Positions 1 through 9,896 of a stretch of 54,661 bases of DNA are shown here, in pieces. The notes below the pieces were generated by a model. The model was not told where the DNA came from. It searched no databases and worked only from the letters and a program-made list of their open reading frames with translations. The position numbers and the translations under genes were made by a program. The stretch is taken from assembly GCA_016742255.1 (NCBI GenBank), contig JACVCB010000025.1, forward strand, positions 1 to 54,661, read 5' to 3'. Position 1 is the stretch's first letter. Each line of letters begins with the position of its first letter. Origin of the DNA: Leptospira sp. GTDB lineage: Bacteria; Spirochaetota; Leptospiria; Leptospirales; Leptospiraceae.

Positions 1-40
1 TTGTCGGTTTAAAAATGGTTTTTTTATATTAACATAACCC

Positions 41-808
41 ATGTCACAAATGAAGCGAAAAAAAAGTAATTTCTTGTTAGGTTCTGTCCTCTCCGATTCA
101 CACCGAAAACTAGGAATGTCAATGGCACAAGGTGGTGCCATGATCACAAACCAATACCTACATCAGTATGGGTACGAGGCCGAGGATTTGTTTGCCATCG
201 CGAAAAAACTACATGACAATGGGTTACAAAATCCAAAGGCACATATCAAAAAAAATCTAACCCTGGAAGAATACAAAAACCAACCTAAGATTTCAAGCCC
301 ACTTGGGCTTTATGATATCTCTCCCTTATCTGATGGATCAGCAGCTCTCATCTTATCCAAGGATCCTAGTTCGGTTTCTGTCAGAGGAATGGGTTCTGGT
401 TTGTCTCCTTTCCTATCTAGTGCTGAGCCCAGTTTTTTAGCCAATCGGATTGCCTTTGCCAAGGCCTATGAAGAGGCAGGAGTGGGGCCAAATGACATCC
501 ATTTTGCGGAGTTACACGATGCATTTACTCCATTTGAACTTGTAGGTGCCGAAGATGCAGGATTTTTCAAACGGGGAGAGGCCTTATTCCAGGTAAAAGC
601 TGGTCTCACTCACCCAAAGGGCAAATTACCGATCAATGCTTCCGGTGGGCTTAAATCCCGGGGTCACCCCGTCGGAGCATCGGGACTTGCTCAAATTGTG
701 GAACTTTGTAGGTTCTTTTCTGAATGGCCTGAAAAGCGGTTGGCAGTAGCACAAAGTATAGGTGGACTAGCTACAAACAACTTTGTGTCGATATTAGAAA
801 GAGTCTGA
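41..808 (+). CDS. SCP-2-type thiolase, C-terminal part (N-terminus missing or frameshifted)
   Basis: Resembles acetyl-CoA acetyltransferases/thiolases of the SCP-x type, which condense or cleave acyl-CoA. Visible are the HDAF loop (residues 159-162) and the catalytic-His motif GHPVGASG (208-215). Family members are about 390-430 residues; this frame gives 255, and the N-terminal part carrying the nucleophilic cysteine is absent. A stop codon (35-37) lies just before the ATG in the same frame, and the other frames are also closed in the first 40 bases. The first residues (Lys-rich) look unlike a thiolase. An A8 run at 58-65 is suspicious: with one A fewer, the other frame would read THVTNEAKKSN into the conserved part. 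I infer a frameshifted or decayed gene, or a sequence error. Its stop overlaps the next ATG by one base (TGATG), so it leads an operon. Confidence 0.7.
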   Translation: MSQMKRKKSNFLLGSVLSDSHRKLGMSMAQGGAMITNQYLHQYGYEAEDLFAIAKKLHDNGLQNPKAHIKKNLTLEEYKNQPKISSPLGLYDISPLSDGSAALILSKDPSSVSVRGMGSGLSPFLSSAEPSFLANRIAFAKAYEEAGVGPNDIHFAELHDAFTPFELVGAEDAGFFKRGEALFQVKAGLTHPKGKLPINASGGLKSRGHPVGASGLAQIVELCRFFSEWPEKRLAVAQSIGGLATNNFVSILERV

Positions 809-1869
809 TGCCTGAAAAAATCCTCATCATCCAAACCGCTTTCCTTGGCGATTTAATCCTCTCCACCTCCTTTTTTCACGCGGTGAAAATGGAACACAAG
901 GAAAGTGAAATCCATGTGTTAGTGAATTTAGGAACGGAATCTGTATTAGATCATAATCCTGATATAATGCATGTTTGGTGTCTAGATAAAAAGAAGATCA
1001 AAAAGAATCCATTTTTTTTCTTAAAGTTCATCCAAAAATTAAGAAAAGAAAAGTTTGATAAAGTATATTCTCCCCATTTTTCCTATCGTTCTAGTTTGAT
1101 TTCTTTTTTCACAAAGGCTCCCATTCGGATTGGTTACAAAGAATCTGGATTTTCTTTTTTGCATACCAAGTTGGTCCAAAGACCAAAACAAGGACCACAT
1201 GAGGTGGAAAAATTATTTTCACTTTTATTTGAACCTTATGATTTCCCAACTGGAAGAGAAAGAAGGCCCTATTTATATCCTAGCGAGGAAGACGAATCTT
1301 CCTATCTTTCCAAACGGACAAAACTTCTCAAAAACGAAACCGGTTACATTTTAATTGCTCCCTCTTCTTTATGGGAAACCAAACGAATGCCTGAAGAAAA
1401 ATTTGTGAGTGTCATCACACAAATTTTGAGAAAAAGAAATGAATCAGTCATTCTCATAGGAAGTAAGGCAGATTTAGAGATCCAAGATCATATTTTTCGT
1501 ATGATGAAAACAGAACCTTTGGAAATCAAAGAAAGAGAGAGGTTACTTTCTTTAGTAGGCCAAACAAGTTTAAAAGAACTTATGGTATGGATTCAAAATG
1601 CAACAGCCATCATTTCCAATGATTCAAGTCCCATTCATTTTGCTTCTGCATTCAATACACCAACGGTTATGATCTACGGTGCAACAATCCCAGAATTTGG
1701 TTATGGAAGTTTGTCAGACAAACACCGAATTTTGCAAGTGAATGGTCTAAACTGTAGACCTTGTGGAATTCACGGTGGAAGGATTTGTCCTGAAGGTCAT
1801 TTCCGTTGTATGTTAGACCAAAACCCCGTTCGCATTTTTGAAGCACTTGAGGATGTGATTAAAACATGA
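808..1869 (+). CDS. Glycosyltransferase family 9 (heptosyltransferase-like)
   Basis: Probable LPS/LOS core glycosyltransferase of family GT9, which transfers a heptose from ADP-heptose on the cytoplasmic face. The N-terminus KILIIQTAFLGDLILSTSF is the classic GT9 start (first Rossmann domain). The second domain has the donor-site motif DSSPIH (272-277) followed by the Cys-rich tail typical of the family (Cys316, Cys319, Cys327, Cys334). At 353 residues the length is normal. The ATG overlaps the thiolase stop by one base and the stop overlaps the pepP ATG by four bases (ATGA), so the three genes are probably translated together. The exact sugar and acceptor cannot be read from the sequence. 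Confidence 0.85.
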   Translation: MPEKILIIQTAFLGDLILSTSFFHAVKMEHKESEIHVLVNLGTESVLDHNPDIMHVWCLDKKKIKKNPFFFLKFIQKLRKEKFDKVYSPHFSYRSSLISFFTKAPIRIGYKESGFSFLHTKLVQRPKQGPHEVEKLFSLLFEPYDFPTGRERRPYLYPSEEDESSYLSKRTKLLKNETGYILIAPSSLWETKRMPEEKFVSVITQILRKRNESVILIGSKADLEIQDHIFRMMKTEPLEIKERERLLSLVGQTSLKELMVWIQNATAIISNDSSPIHFASAFNTPTVMIYGATIPEFGYGSLSDKHRILQVNGLNCRPCGIHGGRICPEGHFRCMLDQNPVRIFEALEDVIKT

Positions 1870-3185
1870 AACAACCGCAATTAAAATCCAAAGAATATGA
1901 TGCTGATACGTATCAAAAAAGAATCTCTAAAGTTCAAAAAAAATTAAAAAATGGAGAAATCCTGATTCTTTTTGCGGCAAATCATAAAATTCGTAACCGT
2001 GATGTTGAATATAAGTTTAGACAAAACTCAGATTTTTATTATCTAACAGGGATTAAAGAAGAAGATTCAATATTGATATTAACATCCGAAACTGTTGGAA
2101 TGTTTTGTTTGCCAAAGGACAAAGAGAGAGAGATTTGGACAGGGATTCGCTTGGGAAAAGACAAAATCAAATCCATGTTAGGTTTGAATTTTGTTTATGA
2201 CTTAAATGATTGGGACAAACAAAAATCTGCAATTTTATTAGGAAATCATACTTTATATTATTTTTTTGGTGAAAACCCAGAGAGAGACCGCGAACTATTA
2301 TTAGAATGTAAAAATTTATCGGAAAGGGCAAGGGAAGGAAAATTTGGACCACATCGAATTGAACATCCCAATTTTTTACATGAAGAACGTCTCACCAAAT
2401 CAAAAGAAGAAATTCAAATTTTAAAAAATGCAGCCGAAATTACCAAACTTGGGCATATGCGAATCATGCGAGAAAGTAAACCTGGTATGTACGAATATGA
2501 ACTGGAAGCCTTACTCGAACAAGAATACTTAAAGTATGGCTCCATTGGAGGAGGGTATGGACATATTGTAGCATCTGGTAAAAATGCATGTATTTTACAT
2601 TATGTAAACAATGATGACAAACTCTTGGATGGAGATTTGGTTCTCGTTGATTCTGGTGCTGAATGGAATTATTATACGGCTGACGTAACTCGCGTTTTCC
2701 CTGTCGGTAAAAAATTTTCCGAATCACAAAAGATGATATATGAAGTAGTTTTGTATGCACAAAAAAATGCAATCCAACATTCAGTTGCAGGTATTCCATT
2801 CAATGAAGTCCATGAAAAAACAGTTCGATTTTTATCAGACTGCCTTAGGGAAATGGGATTTTTAACAGGGAACCTGGATGAAATTTTAGAAAAAGAAACC
2901 TACAAGAAGTTTTATATGCATCGCACGGGACATTATTTGGGAATGGATGTACATGATGTGGGAAGGTACTTTTTAGAAGGTAAATCAAGGCCTTTAAAAG
3001 ACGGTCAAGTTGTCACTGTAGAACCAGGATTGTATTTTGATCCAAAGGATGAATCGATTCCAAAAGAGTTTCGTGGGATCGGGATCCGTATTGAAGATGA
3101 CATTCTCATCAATGGCAAAACTCCTATCAACTTAACGGAATCCATTCCAAAGGAAATTTCAGAAATCGAAGCTCTGAAAGCGTAA
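1866..3185 (+). CDS. pepP: Xaa-Pro aminopeptidase (M24B)
   Basis: Cytoplasmic dimetal aminopeptidase that removes an N-terminal residue preceding proline. Residues about 10-150 form the aminopeptidase P N-terminal domain (YKFRQNSDFYYLTG). The C-terminal pita-bread domain shows all five metal ligands: Asp in LVDSG (about 262), Asp in TADVTR (about 272), His in HRTGHYLGMDVHDVG (about 352-360), Glu in VEPGLY (about 385) and Glu in GIRIEDD (about 409). At 439 residues the length is normal. The start overlaps the upstream glycosyltransferase stop (ATGA), and the marR gene follows after 17 bases. Confidence 0.93.
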   Translation: MKQPQLKSKEYDADTYQKRISKVQKKLKNGEILILFAANHKIRNRDVEYKFRQNSDFYYLTGIKEEDSILILTSETVGMFCLPKDKEREIWTGIRLGKDKIKSMLGLNFVYDLNDWDKQKSAILLGNHTLYYFFGENPERDRELLLECKNLSERAREGKFGPHRIEHPNFLHEERLTKSKEEIQILKNAAEITKLGHMRIMRESKPGMYEYELEALLEQEYLKYGSIGGGYGHIVASGKNACILHYVNNDDKLLDGDLVLVDSGAEWNYYTADVTRVFPVGKKFSESQKMIYEVVLYAQKNAIQHSVAGIPFNEVHEKTVRFLSDCLREMGFLTGNLDEILEKETYKKFYMHRTGHYLGMDVHDVGRYFLEGKSRPLKDGQVVTVEPGLYFDPKDESIPKEFRGIGIRIEDDILINGKTPINLTESIPKEISEIEALKA

Positions 3186-3202
3186 CGATTTTATTTCGGA
3201 TC

Positions 3203-3664
3203 ATGCCAAGAGAACTTCCAAAACGGTTTCGCTCCGTTCGTTATTTTGATCGTATTAGTTCAGAAATTGCTGATATTGTTCGCATCGAAATGGAGAAGTT
3301 AGGTTATCCAGGTCTCACTACCTCTCATTTTGAAATATTAACGTTTTTGATTCGAACATCGAAACCTATCAATATGACCCAAATCGCCAAAACAATTGAA
3401 AAGACAAAACCAACGTGTACGGTCCTCGTGAATCGATTGGTGAAAGAAGGCCTTGTGGATCGAAATCCGTCTCCCAGTGATGGAAGGGAATGGGCAATTT
3501 TACTTTCAAGGGATGGAAAAAAAATTCGGAAAAAAATCGTAACCATTTCCGCAAAATTATTATCCCTTCAAACTTGGGGGATTTCAAAAGAAAACGAGGA
3601 TATTTTATACCCTATCCTCGATGAAATTTATAAACACATCCGAGACCGAAAGGGAATCGTTTGA
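3203..3664 (+). CDS. MarR family transcriptional regulator
   Basis: Dimeric winged-helix repressor of 153 residues. Helix-turn-helix around residues 57-85 (MTQIAKTIEKTKPTCTVLVN) and wing around 86-105 with the typical SDGRE segment. Helices at both ends would form the dimer interface. It sits 17 bases behind pepP and is convergent, with a 4-base gap, to the enoyl-CoA isomerase-like gene. A perfect 14-base palindrome just upstream of that neighbour (4443-4456) is the natural candidate for its operator; this is inference. The MarR inducer is unknown; CoA thioesters or fatty acids would fit the neighbour. Confidence 0.87.
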   Translation: MPRELPKRFRSVRYFDRISSEIADIVRIEMEKLGYPGLTTSHFEILTFLIRTSKPINMTQIAKTIEKTKPTCTVLVNRLVKEGLVDRNPSPSDGREWAILLSRDGKKIRKKIVTISAKLLSLQTWGISKENEDILYPILDEIYKHIRDRKGIV

Positions 3665-3668
3665 ATGT

Positions 3669-4427
3669 TTAGGATGTAAACACAGGCCTTCTGACTTCAA
3701 CTGAGGCTGAGATGCCTTCTTTTGCGTCAGGTGATTGGATACTTGCAATCGTATTTTTTACATCTTCTTTTACCAGATCAAGTAAAGGTTTGTGAACACT
3801 TAAAATTCCTTTTTTTGTATCTCTCATTGCTGAGAAGGAATTTTTTTTCAGTTTGGTTTGTAAAGACTTCGACTTCTTTTTCAAATCATCTTCTGTTTCT
3901 GAAATTTCTTCAAATAAGGTAGGATACTCCTTTGCTTTAAAAGCATCACCGAGTAACACATGACGTTTTGCTAAATCATAACCAACGGCTTCCCCCATCA
4001 GTGCATATACAAAAGAAGGTACTTGGATTCCAATTTTCACTTCAGGTAATCCAAAACGAATGTCTGAAGTGGCAAAACGATAATCACAAACTAGAGCAAG
4101 CATCGCACCATACCCTAACGCATGCCCTGAAACTTCCGCAATGGTAGGCATCGGTAATTGGTAAATTTCAGTTAGGTTGTGATAAAATAGTTCTAAAAAT
4201 GGAGCAAGATCTTTTGACATATCCATTGAACTAACAGTTGTCAAGTCTAGACCTAATGAAAAAGATCCTGCAGAAGTACTTCTTAAAACTACAACCTTTG
4301 CTTTTGAATCTTTTGCTTGTTGGATTGATTGTTTTAATGCCAAAAAAGACTCATTGGAAAAACTGTTCTTGTCATTAATCCCAAGTTGAATGATTCCGAT
4401 TCCATCATTCAGTTCAAAACTTATCAT
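3669..4427 (-). CDS. Crotonase-fold protein, enoyl-CoA isomerase-like
   Basis: Enoyl-CoA hydratase/isomerase superfamily, 252 residues. The CoA/oxyanion region is present (STSAGSFSLGLDL, 51-62; GHALGYGAMLALVCDYR, 101-117). The hydratase Glu of the GGGCELA motif is Met109 here, while the second Glu (Glu129 in GLPEV) is kept, and the usual P-G-A-G-G-T-Q stretch is replaced by VPSFVYALMGEAVGY. That pattern matches delta3-delta2-enoyl-CoA isomerases (ECI1 type), which use one Glu, better than true hydratases; this is my inference from remembered sequences. Good ribosome binding site GAGGG at about 4432-4436. Probably repressed by the neighbouring MarR protein through the palindrome at 4443-4456. 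Confidence 0.83.
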   Translation of the reverse strand: MISFELNDGIGIIQLGINDKNSFSNESFLALKQSIQQAKDSKAKVVVLRSTSAGSFSLGLDLTTVSSMDMSKDLAPFLELFYHNLTEIYQLPMPTIAEVSGHALGYGAMLALVCDYRFATSDIRFGLPEVKIGIQVPSFVYALMGEAVGYDLAKRHVLLGDAFKAKEYPTLFEEISETEDDLKKKSKSLQTKLKKNSFSAMRDTKKGILSVHKPLLDLVKEDVKNTIASIQSPDAKEGISASVEVRRPVFTS

Positions 4428-4442
4428 ATTTCCCTCGAATTG

Positions 4443-4456
4443 GTTAGATATCTAAC
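4443..4456. promoter_or_regulatory. Perfect 14-bp palindrome, likely MarR operator
   Basis: GTTAGATATCTAAC is identical to its reverse complement. It lies in the 64-base gap between the M20 gene and the crotonase gene, 15 bases upstream of the crotonase ATG, just outside its GAGGG ribosome binding site. Binding here would block a promoter reading into the crotonase gene. TTAG...CTAA palindromes of this size are typical MarR-family sites, and a marR gene lies at 3203-3664. Operator function is inferred. Confidence 0.55.
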
Positions 4457-4491
4457 TAATAACGAAATGGGATATAAAAGCAAGGAGAAAT

Positions 4492-5673
4492 TTATGAAAA
4501 ATCTTGGAGGTAAGTGTGAATGACTTCCTTCATAACGGCAAGGCCAATGGGAAGTGCATCTTCGTCAAAATCGAAAAAGGAACTATGATGAGGATGGATA
4601 AAACCTTTTTTCTCATTTCTAGACCCGATGAAAAAATAACAGCCTGGTTTTTGCATCAAAAAAGCAGAAAAATCCTCTCCACCCATGGTACGAGTATTTT
4701 CTTCCGTTAGACAATTATCACCCAGAACTGACTTTGCAGCTTTTCGGACGACATCAGCCATCACTGGGTCATTGATCGTTGGTTTGTCAATTCGTTTGTA
4801 ATCCAAACGAATTTTGGCTCCAAAACCAGAACCTACTTGTTCTACCAATTGTTTCATTCGTTCCGGGATCATGTCGTAAACAGATTTTGAATAGGTACGA
4901 ACCGTTCCGTGTAAAACTGCAGTTTCGGGAATTACATTAAATGCATTCCCAGAATGGAAGGATCCCACTGTCACAACACAAGGTTCCAAAGGATCTACAT
5001 TCCTTGAAACTAAAGTTTGTAAGGCGGTAACTAAATGACTACCAACAAGAATTGGATCTACAGTGTGTTGTGGCATCGCTCCGTGTCCAGAGGTACCTTC
5101 AACGGTAATTTTGAATTCGTCAACGGAAGCCATCATGGTTCCATTCACAACTCCCACTTTTCCTAAATCAATATGGTTCCAAACATGGAGGGCAAAAACA
5201 GAATCAACATTGTATCTTTCTAGGATGCCGGATTCAATCATTCTATCAGCACCAGATCCACCTTCTTCTGCTGGTTGGAAACAGAGTAGAACTCTGCCTT
5301 TCGGTACAAAACTTGAAAAATCTTTTTTTAGATCAGAAGCTAACGCGAGTAAGATACTTGTATGCCCATCATGTCCACAGGCATGCATTTTCCCTTCATT
5401 TTTACTTTTATAATTGTGAACATTTTCTTCATGGATAGGTAGGGCATCCATGTCTGCACGTACCAAAATGGTTTTTCCTGGTTTTCCAGAATCAAACAAT
5501 GCAACTAGACCAGTTTCCGCAATTCCTTCTTCGACAGTAAAACCTAAGGCTTCTATATGTTTTTTTGCAAAACTTGCAGTCTCTTTTTCTTCATATTTGA
5601 GTTCTGGATTTTGATGGAAGGTACGGCGGTACAATACCATTTCATCTTTTCTATGTGTTGGAAACGATTTCAT
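4492..5673 (-). CDS. M20-family amidohydrolase (N-acyl-amino-acid / hippurate hydrolase type)
   Basis: Zinc- or manganese-dependent amidohydrolase of the M20D group (amidohydrolase/AmaA/HipO/ILR1-like), which frees amino acids from N-acyl conjugates. Visible are RADMDALPI (72-80), the metal motif HACGHDGHT (97-105), [14 protein letters not shown] (133-146) with the catalytic and metal Glu pair, and the late ligand region [13 protein letters not shown]. Normal length, 393 residues, no signal peptide. The ATG overlaps the stop of the upstream TolC-like gene by four bases (ATGA), so the two are translationally coupled. The substrate cannot be predicted. Confidence 0.88.
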   Translation of the reverse strand: MKSFPTHRKDEMVLYRRTFHQNPELKYEEKETASFAKKHIEALGFTVEEGIAETGLVALFDSGKPGKTILVRADMDALPIHEENVHNYKSKNEGKMHACGHDGHTSILLALASDLKKDFSSFVPKGRVLLCFQPAEEGGSGADRMIESGILERYNVDSVFALHVWNHIDLGKVGVVNGTMMASVDEFKITVEGTSGHGAMPQHTVDPILVGSHLVTALQTLVSRNVDPLEPCVVTVGSFHSGNAFNVIPETAVLHGTVRTYSKSVYDMIPERMKQLVEQVGSGFGAKIRLDYKRIDKPTINDPVMADVVRKAAKSVLGDNCLTEENTRTMGGEDFSAFLMQKPGCYFFIGSRNEKKGFIHPHHSSFFDFDEDALPIGLAVMKEVIHTYLQDFS

Positions 5674-7415
5674 AATTTATCTGTTTCGATTTTAGCTCGT
5701 TTTTCTACTTCTTCCAAAATGGAATACAAATCTAAACCATACTTTTCAAATAGAGAATTTTTAGCTAATTCGTAACGAACTAAGTTGATATTAAAATTAA
5801 TTTTGGCTTGGGTGACAGCAAGTTCCGTATTGGCCAAACTATCAAGAGCATTTTTGACATTTACAGCTGTATATCGGCCTTGTCTAAAACGTTCCATGAG
5901 TCCGTTATAAAATGTTTCGGTTTCCTTTTTTGTTTTTTGTAAGTCTTTGAGCAGAGCATGACTTGCAATCAATGCTTCATGTCGAATTGCCATTTCTTGT
6001 TCAATTTCTTGTTCTAAGTTTTGAATCTTGAGTTCATTGATTTTTAAATTAGTTTCGGCATCTCGAATGGCTGCTTTGATTCCCAAATCCCATAATGGAT
6101 ATGACATTTTTAATTCTGCTGCCACTTGAGGATACATAAAGGAAGTAACTCCACGTTGTCTTGCTATGAAGTTTTCTTGTGGAGATAAAAAGTTTTGTCC
6201 AATCGAACTATAAGAAACAGTTGCCAAAAGAGAAGGATCATCTTCAGCCAATGCAGTATTTAATGCCAGTTTTGCGATTTCTCTTTCTCTTTTTAGGATT
6301 AAATAATCAGTTCTATGTGCTAATGCATACTCAACATCAGCTTTTATATTAATATTTGTTGGTAAAGTTTCACTTAAATCGGTAACACCTTCAATAGAAG
6401 AAGATGTATCAACATTTAGAATGCGAATCAAATTTCTTTCTGCTTCAATCCGATCCACTTTTGCTTTTTCAAGTAATGACTGTGTTTTGAGGTAAGCTTG
6501 GTTCCATTGGTTTACTTCGAAACCTTCAGAAAGTCCTAGTCCAGTTTTTCGAAGTGTTAATTTCCGTATTTCCTCAGTATTTTTTGAAACTTTTTCATAC
6601 GTTGCAATGCGGGAATCAACGATACTCAAAGACCAATAATCAACAAGGATTTTGACGACAAGTTGAGTTAAGATATTAATGTAATTTTCCCTGACAAGGA
6701 GGGTTTGATTTTTTAATAACTTCTCTTTTTCTTCTTCGTTTTTACCAAAACTATACTTTAGAAGTTCTTGTGAAAGAGTCGCAGAAATTGCGCCTGTATA
6801 CATTGGAGGGGCAGCAAGTAAACTTGCAAATCCCGACGTAGAAGAATCTGGGTTTTCAAATGCGTTTACGTCAAAACGAATGGTGCTGATTTCTGTTTTA
6901 AAATAAGTTCCAGTTTTGAATTGTTTTTCAATCCCCGCAGAGATTTTATCTTGTGAACGAATTGTTCCTGCAAAGATGTTATTTCTGTTACTTGGGAATA
7001 ATTGTTTTGCAGATTGGATACTGGCTAGTGCCCTCCAAGAATACTTGGATTCATTTTTCCATTCTGGGCTGTCCGCCTTGACAATTTCTAATTTTGCATT
7101 TTGTACAATTGTATTGTTTTCAATGACTTGTTCAATTGCTTGGGAAATCGACAATCTTAGTTTTTTCGGACCTGGCCCTTGCAGAGGTTCCGGAACTACA
7201 TCACCATTTTCCCACTGGGCTAGTTGCATCCGTTTGATGTCGTCATCAAAGTCGGAATCTGCTAAAACTGGGAAAGTTAGAAGACTCAAAGATATTAACC
7301 AGCTGGTCAACTTTTGAGATTTTGTGAGAAAACGTTTGGGGATAAAATTTTGTCTTTTCAATGGAAACTTTTTAAACCCCTTACAGAGACAAGATGAAAA
7401 AATCAATGTTGTCAA
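5670..7415 (-). CDS. TolC-family outer-membrane efflux protein
   Basis: Outer-membrane factor of the TolC/OEP type: a signal-peptide-like segment ([17 protein letters not shown], about 38-54) followed by two long helical hairpin repeats with heptad patterns (for example [20 protein letters not shown]). At 581 residues it is slightly long. The most upstream start is TTG at 7415 and would place about 35 residues before the signal peptide; a later start is possible and no clear ribosome binding site settles it. No membrane-fusion protein or RND pump lies beside it. Instead it is coupled by ATGA to an M20 amidohydrolase. Divergent from the YyaL-family gene. Confidence 0.8.
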   Translation of the reverse strand: MTTLIFSSCLCKGFKKFPLKRQNFIPKRFLTKSQKLTSWLISLSLLTFPVLADSDFDDDIKRMQLAQWENGDVVPEPLQGPGPKKLRLSISQAIEQVIENNTIVQNAKLEIVKADSPEWKNESKYSWRALASIQSAKQLFPSNRNNIFAGTIRSQDKISAGIEKQFKTGTYFKTEISTIRFDVNAFENPDSSTSGFASLLAAPPMYTGAISATLSQELLKYSFGKNEEEKEKLLKNQTLLVRENYINILTQLVVKILVDYWSLSIVDSRIATYEKVSKNTEEIRKLTLRKTGLGLSEGFEVNQWNQAYLKTQSLLEKAKVDRIEAERNLIRILNVDTSSSIEGVTDLSETLPTNINIKADVEYALAHRTDYLILKREREIAKLALNTALAEDDPSLLATVSYSSIGQNFLSPQENFIARQRGVTSFMYPQVAAELKMSYPLWDLGIKAAIRDAETNLKINELKIQNLEQEIEQEMAIRHEALIASHALLKDLQKTKKETETFYNGLMERFRQGRYTAVNVKNALDSLANTELAVTQAKINFNINLVRYELAKNSLFEKYGLDLYSILEEVEKRAKIETDKL

Positions 7416-7470
7416 TCAACCGAAAATGTAAAAAGCTTGGTCTGGAAAGCTTCTTTTCTGGGAGAACATT

Positions 7471-9543
7471 GTGGCAAATTTGTCTAAAAAACCGAATCGT
7501 TTGGTTCATGAAAAAAGTCCTTATTTGTTACAACATGCACACAACCCAGTAGATTGGTTTCCATGGGGACCGGAAGCCTTCGAAAAAGCAGTTAAGGAAG
7601 ACAAAGTCATCCTATTATCCATTGGTTATTCCACTTGCCACTGGTGCCATGTGATGGAACGCGAATCCTTCGAAGATGAATCCACAGCAGAAGTTTTAAA
7701 CCGAGATTTTGTATGCATCAAGTTAGACAGAGAAGAACGTCCCGACATAGATAAAATTTATATGGATGCATTACATGCGATGGGTACCCAAGGCGGATGG
7801 CCTCTCAATATGTTTTTGACTCCAGAAAAAGAACCCATCCTTGGGGGAACTTACTTCCCACCTGAAAACAAGTATGGGAAACGAAGTTTTAAAGAAGTCC
7901 TAAAACTTGTAAACCAGGCTTGGACCCACCAGAAAGGGGAACTTTTACAAGCAGCGAAGGACCTTACGATTTACTTAAAAGAGAATGAAACACGAACCAA
8001 TGCTGGACAAGTTCCTGAAAAACAAATTCTCACACAAAATTTCAATCGATACATCCAAGTATACGATAAGGATTATTTTGGTTTCAAAACAAATTCTGTT
8101 AATAAATTTCCGCCGAGTATGGCACTTAGTTTTTTACTCGATTATTACATGATTGAAAAAGACAATCGTGCTTTGGAAATGGCATTTAATACATCGTATG
8201 CCATGAAATCGGGTGGAATTTACGATCAAGTTGGCGGAGGAATTTGTCGTTATGCGACAGACCACGAATGGTTGGTTCCGCATTTTGAAAAAATGTTGTA
8301 CGACAACTCTTTGTTTGTCGAAAGTTTGGCAAAACTATACCGAATCACAAACGAAACTTTCTTTTTAGAAACGATACAAGAGATCATCTCTTATATCGAG
8401 AGGGATATGCGCCTGAATGTAGGTGGAATCGCTAGTGCAGAGGATGCAGACTCTGAAGGAGAAGAAGGTAAATTTTATGTTTGGAAAGAAAATGAAATCA
8501 AATCCTTAGTTTCCGATGAAGAAATCCTGAATTTCTGGAATGTAACGGAAGAAGGAAATTTCGAACACAATCAAAATATACTCCATGTTTATTTTAAAGG
8601 AAAAAACCCCTTCCTTGATGGAATCCAATTCAAAAACGATTTTAAAGAACGGATACAGAAAACAAAAGAGGTTTTATTAGAAAGAAGGAACACAAGAATT
8701 CGTCCGTTACGTGATGATAAAATTTTAACATCATGGAATTGTTTGTGGATCCGTGCCTTACTTGCAAGTTACGAAGTGACTGGTGAAACCAAATACCTAA
8801 ACCAAGCAAAAGAAATTTACCAATTCATTCTTATGTATTTGGTCAAAGAAGATGGCTCCGTTTTACGAAGGTTTCGAGATGGGGAAACCAAATACTTCGG
8901 AACTTTATCCGATTATTCTGAGTTGATTTGGGTATGTCTTCGTTTATTTCAGTTAGATGGTGGCATCCATTACTTCGATAAAGGAATTCAAATTTGGGAA
9001 TACTTAGAGAAATATTTTTTATCAAATGTGGGACCATATTACGAATCCTATGAGGGGAATGAAGACTTAATCGTACGTACGATTGAAGGTTACGACGGTG
9101 TGGAACCTTCCGGAAATTCTACAATCTTACATTGTTTCTATTTTTTAAATTCTTTGGGTTATTTAAATGGAAAATTGGAAACCAAAGCAAATTCTATCTT
9201 CTCTTATTTTTTACCAGAACTCACTCAAAACTCACTCAGTTATCCTTCCATGGTTTCCGCATTTCTAAAATTCCAAACTCCATCGAAAGAAGTTCTCGTG
9301 GTTTACAAAAACCAATCAGAAGACATTGTCAAAAACATTCGAATGCAATTAAGCCAAATCAAAGATCCGGCTCTTGTTTGGTGTGTCCTCAGTGAGGAAG
9401 AATGTCGTTCTTTGGAAAACAGATTGGGTCTGTTACAAGGAAGAGATGCGGGTAATGGAATTCGTTATTACGTTTGTCAAAATTTCCATTGTGAATTGCC
9501 TAAAGACAATTGGGAAGAAACCTTACAACTTATATCGCAATAA
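7471..9543 (+). CDS. Thioredoxin-domain protein of the YyaL/SSP411 (DUF255) family
   Basis: N-terminal thioredoxin-like domain with [16 protein letters not shown] (55-70), whose CHWC holds the redox cysteines, and the family start [20 protein letters not shown] (10-29). The rest is the (alpha/alpha)6-barrel, glycosidase-like part with [11 protein letters not shown] and [16 protein letters not shown]. At 690 residues it has full family length. GTG start at 7471 is supported by GGGAG at 7461-7465. Cellular function of the family is poorly known. The last 14 bases overlap, tail to tail, with the end of rsfS on the other strand. Confidence 0.88.
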   Translation: MANLSKKPNRLVHEKSPYLLQHAHNPVDWFPWGPEAFEKAVKEDKVILLSIGYSTCHWCHVMERESFEDESTAEVLNRDFVCIKLDREERPDIDKIYMDALHAMGTQGGWPLNMFLTPEKEPILGGTYFPPENKYGKRSFKEVLKLVNQAWTHQKGELLQAAKDLTIYLKENETRTNAGQVPEKQILTQNFNRYIQVYDKDYFGFKTNSVNKFPPSMALSFLLDYYMIEKDNRALEMAFNTSYAMKSGGIYDQVGGGICRYATDHEWLVPHFEKMLYDNSLFVESLAKLYRITNETFFLETIQEIISYIERDMRLNVGGIASAEDADSEGEEGKFYVWKENEIKSLVSDEEILNFWNVTEEGNFEHNQNILHVYFKGKNPFLDGIQFKNDFKERIQKTKEVLLERRNTRIRPLRDDKILTSWNCLWIRALLASYEVTGETKYLNQAKEIYQFILMYLVKEDGSVLRRFRDGETKYFGTLSDYSELIWVCLRLFQLDGGIHYFDKGIQIWEYLEKYFLSNVGPYYESYEGNEDLIVRTIEGYDGVEPSGNSTILHCFYFLNSLGYLNGKLETKANSIFSYFLPELTQNSLSYPSMVSAFLKFQTPSKEVLVVYKNQSEDIVKNIRMQLSQIKDPALVWCVLSEEECRSLENRLGLLQGRDAGNGIRYYVCQNFHCELPKDNWEETLQLISQ

Positions 9544-9895
9544 GAGAAGCATCTCCCCAAAGTCTATCCAGTGAATAATAAGTTCTCATTTCATCTGTCA
9601 TGATGTGTACACAAATTTCGCCATAATCGAGAAGGATCCAACCAGTAGCATCCTTCGGTAAATCAGTCAAATTTTGCCGTTTGACTGCTAGTTTTAAGGG
9701 TTTCATATACTTATCGATATCTTTCGCACAAGATCTTCCTTGTGTTTCTGTTTTCACAGTGGCGATGACAAATAATGATAAATAAGAATGAACGTCTTTG
9801 AGATCAAGAAATTGAATATTTTCGCATTTTTTATCAACTAACGTTTGTTTGATTTTTTTAAGATGTTCTAAAGTTTCTGAACTGATATTTGGCAT
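9530..9895 (-). CDS. rsfS: Ribosomal silencing factor RsfS
   Basis: RsfS/Iojap family: binds L14 on the 50S subunit and blocks subunit joining when nutrients are scarce. Visible are the core [20 protein letters not shown] and the terminal [18 protein letters not shown] followed by [11 protein letters not shown], which are diagnostic. I chose the ATG at 9895 (121 residues), one base after the lytR stop; an in-frame start at 9946 would add 17 residues inside lytR. It is the last gene of the obg-proBA-nadD-yqeK-lytR-rsfS run, the usual place next to nadD/yqeK. Its 3' end overlaps the YyaL-family gene by 14 bases. Confidence 0.9.
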   Translation of the reverse strand: MPNISSETLEHLKKIKQTLVDKKCENIQFLDLKDVHSYLSLFVIATVKTETQGRSCAKDIDKYMKPLKLAVKRQNLTDLPKDATGWILLDYGEICVHIMTDEMRTYYSLDRLWGDASLIAI

Positions 9896-9896
9896 T

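Noticed and set aside
4482..4523. AGGAG followed by ATG and a nine-codon frame on the plus strand
   Set aside because: Runs into the end of the M20 gene; too short and most likely chance.
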